From: Neorhizobium galegae bv. orientalis str. HAMBI 540
Lineage (GTDB): Bacteria; Pseudomonadota; Alphaproteobacteria; Rhizobiales; Rhizobiaceae
Assembly: GCF_000731315.1 (NCBI RefSeq)
Contig: NZ_HG938353.1
Location: forward strand, 3,658,001 to 3,722,000
Direction: 5' to 3'
DNA length: 64,000 nt
Both the position numbers and the translations under genes were made by a program. The notes below the pieces were generated by a model. It saw only the letters and a program-made list of their open reading frames with translations. It was not told where the DNA came from and searched no databases. Shown one piece after another: positions 46,792-55,285 of the stretch (position 1 is the stretch's first letter; each line of letters starts with the position of its first letter).

Positions 46792-48450
46792 TTAGCCGAA
46801 CAGCACCAGACTGCTCCGCAGCGTCACCCAGACGCCCCAGAGGAGCGGAATGCCGACCACGGCCCAGGCGATCGCCGCCTTGGCATCCAGCCCACCGGTG
46901 CCGATGCCGAAGGAGCCGGTCGGACCGGCATTCGCGGCAGCCGTCTTTGCCTGCAGCGAAGCAACTTCGTGGTCCGACATGAACCATTTGTCGGCAAGCG
47001 GACGCACCAGCGAGTTTGCGACCAGACCCAGCACCAGCATGCCGGCGAGGATATACATCGTGCCGGTATAGAGCGCCGGACCGGCAGGTACGCCTGCCGT
47101 GAGCTGAGCTTCGCGGATGTAGTTGACGACGACCGGTCCGAGGATGCCGGCCGTCGCCCAGGCCGTCAGCAGGCGACCGTGGATGGCGCCGACGAACTGG
47201 GTGCCGAAGATATCCGCAAGGTACGCGGGAATGGTCGCAAAACCGCCGCCATACATGGACAGGATGATGCCGAAGGCGAGCACGAAGAGCGCCTTGTTGC
47301 CCATATCGGCAAGCGTCGGAGCGAGCGCATAAAGCACGATGCCGAGCACGAAGAACGTATAGTATGTGTTCTTGCGGCCGATCTTGTCGGAGAGCGATGC
47401 CCAGAAGAAGCGCCCGCCGATATTGAAGAGCGACAGGAGACCCGCAAAACCGGCGGCAATCGTGGCGATCTGTGCCTTCTGGCTCGCGTCAAGCTGCGAG
47501 AAGGTCAGGTTCGGCAGACCGATCAGCGACCCGGCGAAGATTTCCTGCAGCATCGGCGAGGCCATGCCGATAACGCCGATGCCAGCCGAAACGTTCAGGC
47601 AAAGCACCGCCCAGATCAGCCAGAACTGCTTGGTCTTGTGTGCATCCCGCAGGTGGACGTGCCTGGTGGTGATCATCGTCGTTTTGGAGACCGGAGGCGT
47701 CCAGCCTTCGGGACGCCAGCCGGCCGGCGGGATACGGTACCCGAAGGCGCCGCCCATCATGAAGCAGAAATAGATCACCGCCATGCAGATGAAGGTCTGC
47801 CAGACGCCGACCGAAGTACCGGTCTTGAAATAGTTCATCAAGAGGTTGGCGAGCGGAGCGCCGATCATCGCGCCGCCTCCGAAGCCCATGATAGCCATAC
47901 CGGTCGCCATGCCGCGGCGGTCCGGGAACCATTTGATCAGCGTCGAGACCGGCGAGATGTAACCGAGACCGAGGCCGACACCACCGATCACGCCGGCGCC
48001 GATCCACATCAGCCACAGCTGATGGGTCATAACGCCGATGGCCGCGACGATAATGCCGCCGCACCAGCAGCAGGCCGAGACGAAACCGGCCTTGCGCGGG
48101 CCGACCCGTTCCAGCCAGCCGCCCCAGATCGCCGCCGAGCAACCGAGCAGCACGAAGAACAGCGTGTAGATCCACCCGAGGTCTGCAACACGCCAGTTGC
48201 AGCTTGTCGTGAACAGTGCCGAGATGAGATTGAGACTGGTGCAGGACGGGTCCTGCGTGGTACCTAGGGCGCGCGACAGCGGCAGCCAGAAGACGCTGAA
48301 GCCGTATGCCATGCCGATGCAAAGGTGAATAGCCAAAGCTGCCGGCGGCACCAGCCAGCGATTGAAGCCCGGTTTTGCGATAATACGTTCCCTATCGAGG
48401 AGCCCGACATTGCCTGTCAGGCCCTCGTTCGTCGTGTCTGCAATTGCCAT
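46792..48450 (-). CDS. OFA-family MFS transporter (oxalate/formate antiporter type)
   Basis: The 552-residue protein is a twelve-helix MFS carrier with the OFA marks: MAYGFSVFWLPLSRALG, LGLGYISPVSTLIKWFPDRRG and GMAIMGFGGGAMIGAPL. OFA members exchange oxalate and formate or related carboxylates. It lies downstream of the formate dehydrogenase genes on the same strand, so formate or oxalate uptake is the sensible guess. Start ATG 48450 has GGGAGGA ten bases upstream. It has its own strong terminator. Confidence 0.88.
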   Translation of the reverse strand: MAIADTTNEGLTGNVGLLDRERIIAKPGFNRWLVPPAALAIHLCIGMAYGFSVFWLPLSRALGTTQDPSCTSLNLISALFTTSCNWRVADLGWIYTLFFVLLGCSAAIWGGWLERVGPRKAGFVSACCWCGGIIVAAIGVMTHQLWLMWIGAGVIGGVGLGLGYISPVSTLIKWFPDRRGMATGMAIMGFGGGAMIGAPLANLLMNYFKTGTSVGVWQTFICMAVIYFCFMMGGAFGYRIPPAGWRPEGWTPPVSKTTMITTRHVHLRDAHKTKQFWLIWAVLCLNVSAGIGVIGMASPMLQEIFAGSLIGLPNLTFSQLDASQKAQIATIAAGFAGLLSLFNIGGRFFWASLSDKIGRKNTYYTFFVLGIVLYALAPTLADMGNKALFVLAFGIILSMYGGGFATIPAYLADIFGTQFVGAIHGRLLTAWATAGILGPVVVNYIREAQLTAGVPAGPALYTGTMYILAGMLVLGLVANSLVRPLADKWFMSDHEVASLQAKTAAANAGPTGSFGIGTGGLDAKAAIAWAVVGIPLLWGVWVTLRSSLVLFG

Positions 48451-48525
48451 TAAAAAATATCCTCCCTCTGGATGACGGCTATGCTCTATTCCCCCTCCGG
48501 CCCCTCACCTGCCGGATGGATGAAT

Positions 48526-48885
48526 TCATGCGGCGCTCTCCGGAATGCTCGGTTCGGAAAGCGATTCTCCCTCAGCGGGACCCTTGCCGCCCGGCGCACC
48601 CTGCCTCGCATCCTGGCCGACGCCAACGCCCGATCCAACCTTGGCTTCCGGCCGGCGGATCAGCGTCGAGGCCTCGACCACGAGCGGCAGCAGCCCTGCC
48701 CCGCCATTGTCGAGATGCTCGAAAAGGTGCCGGCGCATGCGCGGCTCCCAGAATTTGTTGATATGCGTCGCAACGCCCTCGGCGCGGACGCTTTCCGGCT
48801 GCGACAGAAAGAAGGTAGCGATCTGGTTGGCCATCCGGACCAGCTTGTCGAGCACCAATTGCTCGGGGCTTTGGTCATGCGACAT
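48526..48885 (-). CDS. fdsD: formate dehydrogenase subunit delta
   Basis: The 119-residue protein begins MSHDQSPEQLVLDKLVRMANQIATFF, and has the FdsD core KFWEPRMRRHLFEHLDNGG. FdsD is a small subunit of NAD-dependent Mo/W formate dehydrogenase, needed for assembly or activity. It overlaps the fdhD stop by 11 bases. GGAG nine bases before ATG 48885 fixes the start; TTG 48894 is too close. The last 45 residues are a Gly/Pro/Glu-rich extension beyond the usual core. Confidence 0.85.
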   Translation of the reverse strand: MSHDQSPEQLVLDKLVRMANQIATFFLSQPESVRAEGVATHINKFWEPRMRRHLFEHLDNGGAGLLPLVVEASTLIRRPEAKVGSGVGVGQDARQGAPGGKGPAEGESLSEPSIPESAA

Positions 48886-49702
48886 CGGCGACAACTCCAG
48901 TGGTTATGCGATCGGTACGCGTGAAAATTTCGAAATCCTCGCCGCGGGTCAGCGCGATCAAGGTCATGCCCGCCGCTTCCGCCGTGCGGATGGCAAGTGC
49001 TGTCGGCGCGGAAATGGCAATCAGCACCGGGCTTCCGAGGATCGCCGTCTTCTGCACCATCTCGACGGAGATGCGGCTGGTGACGACCACGACGCCGGCC
49101 GAACCCTTGACGCCCTCGCGGGTGACCGCTCCGGCAAGCTTATCGAGCGCATTGTGGCGGCCGACATCCTCGCGGACGGCAACCAGCCCCTTGCCCGGCC
49201 GATAAAAACCGGCGCCGTGAACCGCATGGGTTTCCCGATGCAGCGGCTGCGCACAATTGAGTGCCGCGACAGCTTCGCTCACCTCTTTCGGGCTGAGCGC
49301 CATCGTCACCGCGGAAACATCCGGCACCGGGCGCATGGCCTGCTCGATCGATTCGATGCCGCAAAGCCCGCAGCCGACCGGCCCGGCCATATGTCGCCGG
49401 CGAGCGCGCAGCGCATCTTCCTTATCCTCGGCGAGCGTCACCTGAACATCGAGACCGGCACCTTCCGCAACCACGGTGATGCTCTCGATCTCCGCCATCG
49501 ACGCGATGATGCCTTCCGTCAGGCTGAAGCCGACCGCGAAATCCTCGAGATCGGCAGGCGTGCCCATCATCACCGCATGGGTCGACCCGCCATAGGAAAA
49601 GGCGATAGGCACCTCCTCCGGCACCACCCGCGTGGCCGTGCGGACCACGCCGTTGCGGCGGGCGATCTCGGGGGCTGTTGCGGTGGTGTTGAATAAGGTC
49701 AT
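48875..49702 (-). CDS. fdhD: formate dehydrogenase accessory sulfurtransferase FdhD
   Basis: The 275-residue protein has the FdhD features: MMGTPADLEDFAVGFSLTEGI, the reactive-cysteine loop GPVGCGLCGIESI, and REDVGRHNALDKLAG. It passes sulfur from IscS to the Mo-bis-guanylyl cofactor that is required for formate dehydrogenase. It sits between fdsA and fdsD in the operon. The first conserved Met is at 49702; the frame reaches into the upstream palindromic element but that part is not conserved. Confidence 0.92.
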   Translation of the reverse strand: MTLFNTTATAPEIARRNGVVRTATRVVPEEVPIAFSYGGSTHAVMMGTPADLEDFAVGFSLTEGIIASMAEIESITVVAEGAGLDVQVTLAEDKEDALRARRRHMAGPVGCGLCGIESIEQAMRPVPDVSAVTMALSPKEVSEAVAALNCAQPLHRETHAVHGAGFYRPGKGLVAVREDVGRHNALDKLAGAVTREGVKGSAGVVVVTSRISVEMVQKTAILGSPVLIAISAPTALAIRTAEAAGMTLIALTRGEDFEIFTRTDRITTGVVADVA

Positions 49703-49720
49703 AGGACGTCGGGGCAGGAA

Positions 49721-49900
49721 TACCCCCCTCTGCCCTGCCGGGCATCTCCCCCACAAGGGGGGAGATCGGATGTGGCGATGTCCAGCCCACTATTAACGTC
49801 ATCGAGTGAGCAAACGTATTTCCAATGCTGACGAATGCCGGCGGCGCGTCTTGCCGATCTCCCCCCTTGTGGGGGAGATGCCGGCAGGCAGAGGGGGGTA
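49721..49900. repeat. palindromic intergenic element A between fdsA and fdhD
   Basis: A left arm at 49721-49769 and a right arm at 49854-49900 are inverted copies of one sequence of about 48 bases (two single-base deletions apart). Each arm also carries inner complementary C/G runs. The spacer is 84 bases. A second copy of the same family lies at 52860-53030. Such elements occur widely in rhizobial intergenic DNA; I do not assign a published name. Confidence 0.85.
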
Positions 49901-49925
49901 ACGCGAAGCACGCCAGGCAATTGCA

Positions 49926-52805
49926 TCACTCAGCAGCCTCCAGCTTCCCCGTAATCCGTCGAGACCGCCGCGACAGTTCGTCATAATCGCTCTGCCATTC
50001 GGTCGGGCCGTTGGACGGCGATATCTGCACCGCCGTCACCTTGTATTCCGGGCAATTGGTCGCCCAGTCGGAGAAGTCGGTGGTGATGACGTTTGCCTGG
50101 GTGTTCGGGTGGTGGAAGGTCGTGTAGACCACGCCCGGCGCGACGCGGTCGGTGATCAGCGCCCGCAGCGTCGTATCGCCCGAACGGCTGGCGAGCTTGA
50201 TCCAGTCGCCTTCCTTGATGCCGCGCTGTTCGGCATCGTGCGGATGGATTTCCAGCCGGTCTTCCGCATGCCAGGTGACATTTTCGGTACGGCGCGTCTG
50301 GGCGCCCACATTGTACTGGGAAAGGACGCGACCTGTGGTCAGCAGCAGCGGGAAGCGCGGGCCGGTACGCTCGTCCGTCGCGACATATTCGGTACGGATG
50401 AACTTGCCCTTGCCCCGCACAAAACCGTCGACATGCATGATCGGCGAGCCGACCGGGTGCGCCTCGTTGCACGGCCACTGAACCGAGCCCATCTTGTCGA
50501 GATAGTCATAGGAAACCAGCGCGAAGCTCGGCGTCGATACGGCGATCTCGTCCATGATCTCGGACGGATGCGCATAGTTCCAGGCAAGTCCCATCGACTG
50601 CGCCAGCTTCTGGGTAACTTCCCAATCAGCATAACCGTTCTTCGGGCTCATCACCTTGCGCACGCGGTTGATGCGGCGTTCCGCATTGGTGAACGTGCCG
50701 TCCTTTTCGAGGAAGGTCGAACCCGGCAGGAAGACATGCGCGTAATTGGCCGTCTCGTTGAGGAAGAGATCGTGGACGACGACGCATTCCATCGCGGCAA
50801 GGCCGGCCGAGACGTGCTTGGTATCCGGGTCGGACTGGAGAATGTCCTCGCCCTGGATGTAGATGCCCTTGAACGTGCCTTCGACGGCGGCATCCAGCAT
50901 GTTCGGGATGCGCAGGCCCGGTTCGTTGTTGAGCGTCACGCCCCAGAGCTTTTCGAACGTGTCGCGGGTCGCATCGTCCGAGATATGGCGGTAGCCCGGC
51001 AGTTCGTGCGGAAAGGAGCCCATGTCGCAGGAGCCCTGGACATTGTTCTGGCCGCGCAGCGGGTTTACGCCGACGCCCGGACGGCCGATATTGCCGGTGA
51101 CCATCGCAAGGTTGGCGATCGCCATGACGGTGGTCGAGCCCTGGCTGTGTTCGGTGACGCCGAGACCGTAATAGATCGCCCCGTTGCCGCCCTTAGCGTA
51201 AAGCCGGGCCGCACCGCGAACGAGATCCGCCGGCACGCCGGTATATTTCTCGGTCGCCTCCGGGCTGTGTGCGTCTTCCGAAACGAAGCCGGCCCAGTCC
51301 TCGAATTCGGACCAGTCGCAGCGTTCGCGGATGAACTTCTCGTCGAACAGGCCTTCGGTGACAATGACATGGGCAAGCGCCGTCAGTACGGCAACATTGG
51401 TGCCCGGCTGCAGCGGCAGGTGATAATCGGCCTCCACATGCGGCGTGCGGACGAGATCGATGCGGCGCGGATCGATGACGATTAGCTTGGCGCCCTGGCG
51501 CAGCCGCTTCTTAAGGCGCGAGCCGAACACGGGATGGCCGTCGGTCGGGTTGGCGCCGATGACGATGGCGACGTCGGTATGCTCGACCGAGTCGAAATTC
51601 TGCGTGCCGGCAGACGTGCCGAACGCCTGGCCGAGACCGTAACCGGTCGGCGAATGGCAGACGCGGGCACAGGTATCGACATTGTTGTTGCCGAAGCCGG
51701 CGCGGATCAGCTTCTGCACGAGGAAGGTCTCCTCGTTGGTGCAGCGCGACGAGGTGATGCCGCCGATCGAATCCCGACCGTACTGGTACTGGATCCGGCG
51801 GAACTCGGAAGCCACGTGCGAAAAGGCCTCTTCCCAGGTCACTTCCCGCCACGGATCGGAAATCTTCTCGCGGATCATCGGGTTGAGGATGCGGTCCTTG
51901 TGGGTCGCATATCCGTAAGCGAAGCGGCCCTTGACGCAGGAATGGCCGCGGTTCGCCTGGCCATCCTTCCACGGCACCATGCGCACCAGTTCCTCGCCGC
52001 GCATCTCCGCCTTGAAGGAGCAGCCGACGCCGCAATAGGCGCAGGTGGTGACTTCCGAATGTTCCGGCTGGCCGATCGCGATCACCGACTTTTCAGTGAG
52101 CGTCGCCGTCGGGCAGGCCTGAACGCAGGCGCCGCAGGAAACGCATTCGGAATCGAGGAAAAGTTCGTGGGCACCGGGCGAGACACGGCTGCCGAAGCCG
52201 CGGCCCTCGATCGTCAGCGCGAACGTGCCCTGCACTTCCTCGCAGGCACGCACACAACGGGAGCAGACGATGCACTTCGACGGATCGTAGGTGAAGTACG
52301 GGTTCGACTCGTCCTTCGGCATCCACTTGGCGTTGATCGCGCCATCGTTGCGAGCCTTGACGTGGTTGTCGCCCTCATAGCCGTAGCGAACGTCGCGAAG
52401 GCCTACTGCGCCGGCCATGTCCTGCAATTCGCAGTCCCCGTTGGCGGCGCAGGTGAGACAGTCGAGCGGGTGGTCGGAGATATAGAGCTCCATGACCCCC
52501 TTGCGGATGTCCTTCAGTCGTCCGGTCTGGGTGTGGACCACCATGCCCGGCATGACAGGCGTGGTGCAGGACGCCGGCGTGCCGTTGCGGCCTTCGATCT
52601 CGACGAGACAGAGGCGGCAGGAACCGAAGGCGTCGACCATGTCGGTGGCGCAGAGTTTCGGAACCTTGATACCGGCTTCCATCGAAGCGCGCATGATCGA
52701 CGTGCCTTCCGGCACGGTAATGGCGCGGCCGTCAATGGTAAGGGTCACCTGGGCTTCGGAGCGGGAAGCCGGTGTGCCGTAGTCGATTTCATGAACGAGG
52801 GACAT
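49926..52805 (-). CDS. fdsA: NAD-dependent formate dehydrogenase catalytic subunit alpha
   Basis: The 959-residue molybdoenzyme has an N-terminal [2Fe-2S] domain (Cys52, 63, 66, 80), a His/Cys cluster (His112, Cys116, Cys119, Cys125), two ferredoxin 4Fe-4S sites (Cys178-188, Cys221-231), a further 4Fe-4S site (Cys255, 258, 262, 290), and the Mo-bis-PGD domain. The active-site pair is Cys383-His384 in RVCHSPTGYG, so it is the Cys type, not selenocysteine. It oxidises formate to CO2. It lies 264 bases after fdsB and 223 before fdhD, with palindromic elements in both gaps. Confidence 0.95.
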   Translation of the reverse strand: MSLVHEIDYGTPASRSEAQVTLTIDGRAITVPEGTSIMRASMEAGIKVPKLCATDMVDAFGSCRLCLVEIEGRNGTPASCTTPVMPGMVVHTQTGRLKDIRKGVMELYISDHPLDCLTCAANGDCELQDMAGAVGLRDVRYGYEGDNHVKARNDGAINAKWMPKDESNPYFTYDPSKCIVCSRCVRACEEVQGTFALTIEGRGFGSRVSPGAHELFLDSECVSCGACVQACPTATLTEKSVIAIGQPEHSEVTTCAYCGVGCSFKAEMRGEELVRMVPWKDGQANRGHSCVKGRFAYGYATHKDRILNPMIREKISDPWREVTWEEAFSHVASEFRRIQYQYGRDSIGGITSSRCTNEETFLVQKLIRAGFGNNNVDTCARVCHSPTGYGLGQAFGTSAGTQNFDSVEHTDVAIVIGANPTDGHPVFGSRLKKRLRQGAKLIVIDPRRIDLVRTPHVEADYHLPLQPGTNVAVLTALAHVIVTEGLFDEKFIRERCDWSEFEDWAGFVSEDAHSPEATEKYTGVPADLVRGAARLYAKGGNGAIYYGLGVTEHSQGSTTVMAIANLAMVTGNIGRPGVGVNPLRGQNNVQGSCDMGSFPHELPGYRHISDDATRDTFEKLWGVTLNNEPGLRIPNMLDAAVEGTFKGIYIQGEDILQSDPDTKHVSAGLAAMECVVVHDLFLNETANYAHVFLPGSTFLEKDGTFTNAERRINRVRKVMSPKNGYADWEVTQKLAQSMGLAWNYAHPSEIMDEIAVSTPSFALVSYDYLDKMGSVQWPCNEAHPVGSPIMHVDGFVRGKGKFIRTEYVATDERTGPRFPLLLTTGRVLSQYNVGAQTRRTENVTWHAEDRLEIHPHDAEQRGIKEGDWIKLASRSGDTTLRALITDRVAPGVVYTTFHHPNTQANVITTDFSDWATNCPEYKVTAVQISPSNGPTEWQSDYDELSRRSRRITGKLEAAE

Positions 52806-52859
52806 TGTGTGTCTCCTGTACGAAAATGGAATTGAGTCTTTGACCTCGGAGCAAGCCGC

Positions 52860-53030
52860 CCCCCTCTGCCCTGCCGGGCATCTCCCCCTCAGGTGGGGAG
52901 ATCACAAAAGGCAGAACCGCCGCTTCAAAAGAGCCGACACGGAGGATGCGAGGTACAATGGAATGCGGAGAGCAAGCCCCCAGCCGATCTCCCCCCTTGA
53001 GGGGGAGATGCCCGGCAGGGCAGAGGGGGG
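52860..53030. repeat. palindromic intergenic element B between fdsB and fdsA
   Basis: Arms 52860-52903 and 52986-53030 are inverted copies of one sequence, with about three mismatches, around an 82-base spacer. The arm sequence (TCTGCCCTGCCGGGCATCTC in the middle) is the same as in element A at 49721-49900. The spacers of A and B differ. Confidence 0.85.
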
Positions 53031-53069
53031 CACTCCGGAGTTCAACCGGAGCTGACGCGCGCAGGGCCA

Positions 53070-54626
53070 TCATTCCGCCGCCTCCACCATCGGAACCGGA
53101 GAAAAATCCTCCGGAAAGTGGTTCATCGCGCTCATCACCGGATAGGGCGTAAAGCCGCCGAGCGCACAGAGCGAACCGAACTTCATCGTGTTGCAGAGGT
53201 CGGCGAGCAGCGCCTTGTTCTTCTCCGGCTCGATACCCTGAGCGATTTTGTCGGCCGTTTCCACGCCGCGCGTCGAGCCGATGCGGCAGGGCGTGCACTT
53301 GCCGCAGCTTTCGATGGCGCAGAACTCCATTGCGAACCGCGCCTGCTTCAGCATGTCGGCGCTATCGTCGAACACGGTGATGCCGGCATGGCCGATCAGC
53401 CCGTCCCGGGCTGCGAAGGCTTCGTAGTCGAACGGCGTATCGAACAGCGCGCGCGGGAAATAGGCGCCGAGTGGCCCACCCACCTGCACCGCCTTCACCG
53501 GCCGTCCGGTCGCCGTGCCGCCGCCGATATGATCGACGATCTCGCCGAGCGACAGGCCGAAGGCCGTCTCGTAGAGGCCACCGTATTTGACATTGCCGGC
53601 GATCTGGATCGGGATCGTGCCGCGCGAACGGCCCATGCCGAAATCTCGATAGAAGGCGGCACCGCGATCCATGATGACCGGCACCGACGCAAGCGAGATG
53701 ACGTTGTTGACCACCGTCGGGCGGCCGAGAAAACCCTGCAGCGCCGGCAGCGGCGGCTTGGCGCGCACGATGCCGCGCTTGCCTTCCAGCGAATTCAGCA
53801 GCGAGGTCTCTTCGCCGCAGACATAGGCACCGGCGCCGGAGCGGACCTCCATGTCAAAGGCATGCACCGAACCCATCACCGACGGGCCGAGAATGCCGGC
53901 GGCACGGGCGATCTCGACCGCTTGGCGCATCGTCGCGATGGCGTGCGGATATTCCGAGCGGGTATAGACATAACCCTTGGTGGCACCCGTCGCGATGCCC
54001 GCAATGATCATGCCTTCGATCAGCACGAAGGGATCGCCCTCCATGATCATCCGGTCAGCGAAGGTGGCGCTGTCGCCCTCGTCCGCATTGCAGACGATGT
54101 ATTTTTGCGGCCCCGCCGCATCCATCACCGTCTTCCACTTGATGCCGGTCGGGAAGCCGGCGCCGCCGCGGCCGCGAAGGCCACTGTCCGTGACCTGGGC
54201 AACGATCTGTGCCCCAGTCATGGCGATCGCATTATCGAGGCCCTTCAGCCCCTGATACTGGCGATAGTCATCCAGCGAAAGCGGATCCGTGACGCCGCAA
54301 CGGGAGAAGGTCAGCCGCGTCTGCTGGCGCAGGAACGGGATGTCGTGGGTCGGACCGAGATGCAAAGCATGCTCTGCACCTTGCAGGAAACCGGCATCGA
54401 ACAGGCCTGAAACGTCGCCGGCCTTGACCGGCCCATAGGCGATACGCCCGTGTTCGGTACTCACCTCGACCAATGGCTCCAGCCAGAACATGCCACGCGA
54501 GCCGTTGCGCACGACTTTCGCATCGAGGCCGCGGGCTGCGATTTCGGCGATTATCGCGTTCGCCACCTTTTCGGCACCGAGCGCGAGCGCTGCAGCATCG
54601 CGCGGAACGAAAATCGTCACCGTCAT
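53070..54626 (-). CDS. fdsB: formate dehydrogenase subunit beta (NuoF-like)
   Basis: The 518-residue protein has a short thioredoxin-like N-terminus, then the NuoF core with GLRGRGGAGFPTGIKW (NADH/FMN loop), CNADEGDSATFADR (FMN), the YVCGEETSLLNSLEG segment, and the [4Fe-4S] motif ESCGKCTPCRIG. It passes electrons from FdsA to NAD+ through FMN. Its start overlaps the fdsG stop by an ATGA (54623-54626). It ends 40 bases before palindromic element B. Confidence 0.94.
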   Translation of the reverse strand: MTVTIFVPRDAAALALGAEKVANAIIAEIAARGLDAKVVRNGSRGMFWLEPLVEVSTEHGRIAYGPVKAGDVSGLFDAGFLQGAEHALHLGPTHDIPFLRQQTRLTFSRCGVTDPLSLDDYRQYQGLKGLDNAIAMTGAQIVAQVTDSGLRGRGGAGFPTGIKWKTVMDAAGPQKYIVCNADEGDSATFADRMIMEGDPFVLIEGMIIAGIATGATKGYVYTRSEYPHAIATMRQAVEIARAAGILGPSVMGSVHAFDMEVRSGAGAYVCGEETSLLNSLEGKRGIVRAKPPLPALQGFLGRPTVVNNVISLASVPVIMDRGAAFYRDFGMGRSRGTIPIQIAGNVKYGGLYETAFGLSLGEIVDHIGGGTATGRPVKAVQVGGPLGAYFPRALFDTPFDYEAFAARDGLIGHAGITVFDDSADMLKQARFAMEFCAIESCGKCTPCRIGSTRGVETADKIAQGIEPEKNKALLADLCNTMKFGSLCALGGFTPYPVMSAMNHFPEDFSPVPMVEAAE

Positions 54627-55102
54627 CGGCTTAGCCCCGCAACGATTTCGCTAAGACAGTGCTCGTCGACGCGGCCAAGAACCTCGCCATCGAGCATCGC
54701 GGCGGGCGCGCAGGCACAGAGCCCCAGACAGTAGACGGGTTCGAGCGTCACGGCTCCGTCGAGTGTTGTCTGGTGGAAGTCGATCCCGAGAAGCTGCCGG
54801 GCATGGTCCGCGATGCGGTCGCTGCCCATCGACTGGCAGGCTTCGGCGCGACAGAGCTTTAGCACATGCCGGCCGGCCGGGTGGTCGCGGAATTCGTGAT
54901 AGAAGGTGACGACGCCATGCACTTCGGCGCGCGACAGGTTGAGTTCACTGGCGATGACCGGCTTTACCTCTTCCGGCACATAACCGAACTCTGCCTGGAT
55001 CGCATGCAGGATCGGCAGCATCGGACCTTCCAAATGCTTCAGATCCCTGATGATCTGAAGCGACCGCTCGGTGAGCTCACCAGCGGAAATTCGCATATTC
55101 AT
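54623..55102 (-). CDS. fdsG: formate dehydrogenase subunit gamma (NuoE-like)
   Basis: The 159-residue protein has the NuoE thioredoxin-like [2Fe-2S] fold: MLPILHAIQAEFGYVPEEV, VHGVVTFYHEFRDHPAG, cluster cysteines LCRAEACQSMG and, later, VYCLGLCACAPAAMLDG. It leads the fds operon. The upstream 181 bases hold the likely promoter and a LysR-type palindrome. It is the electron-entry partner of FdsB. Confidence 0.94.
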   Translation of the reverse strand: MNMRISAGELTERSLQIIRDLKHLEGPMLPILHAIQAEFGYVPEEVKPVIASELNLSRAEVHGVVTFYHEFRDHPAGRHVLKLCRAEACQSMGSDRIADHARQLLGIDFHQTTLDGAVTLEPVYCLGLCACAPAAMLDGEVLGRVDEHCLSEIVAGLSR

Positions 55103-55268
55103 AGTCTGTAGCCTCCCGGGCTGATCCGTCCCAGCGCCGCGGCGTCGGCGCCACCATGCACATGCGGATCAGAAAGCCGACGAAGTTGTCCGACAATCGT
55201 ACTTCGCCTACTGGGAATGGAATGTCGCAACCGGGGCCTCAACCGTCAATAAAGGAGATCGGTTACGC

Positions 55269-55285
55269 GATAGAAAAAAACTATC
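55269..55285. promoter_or_regulatory. LysR-type operator candidate ATAG-N7-CTAT
   Basis: GATAGAAAAAAACTATC is a perfect inverted repeat (GATAG, seven A, CTATC) with the T-N11-A form of LysR-type sites. It overlaps the stop codon of the LysR-type gene and lies 167 bases before the fdsG start. Confidence 0.5.

Noticed and set aside
49926..52805. Selenocysteine formate dehydrogenase.
   Set aside because: The active-site codon gives Cys383 and no in-frame TGA is present.
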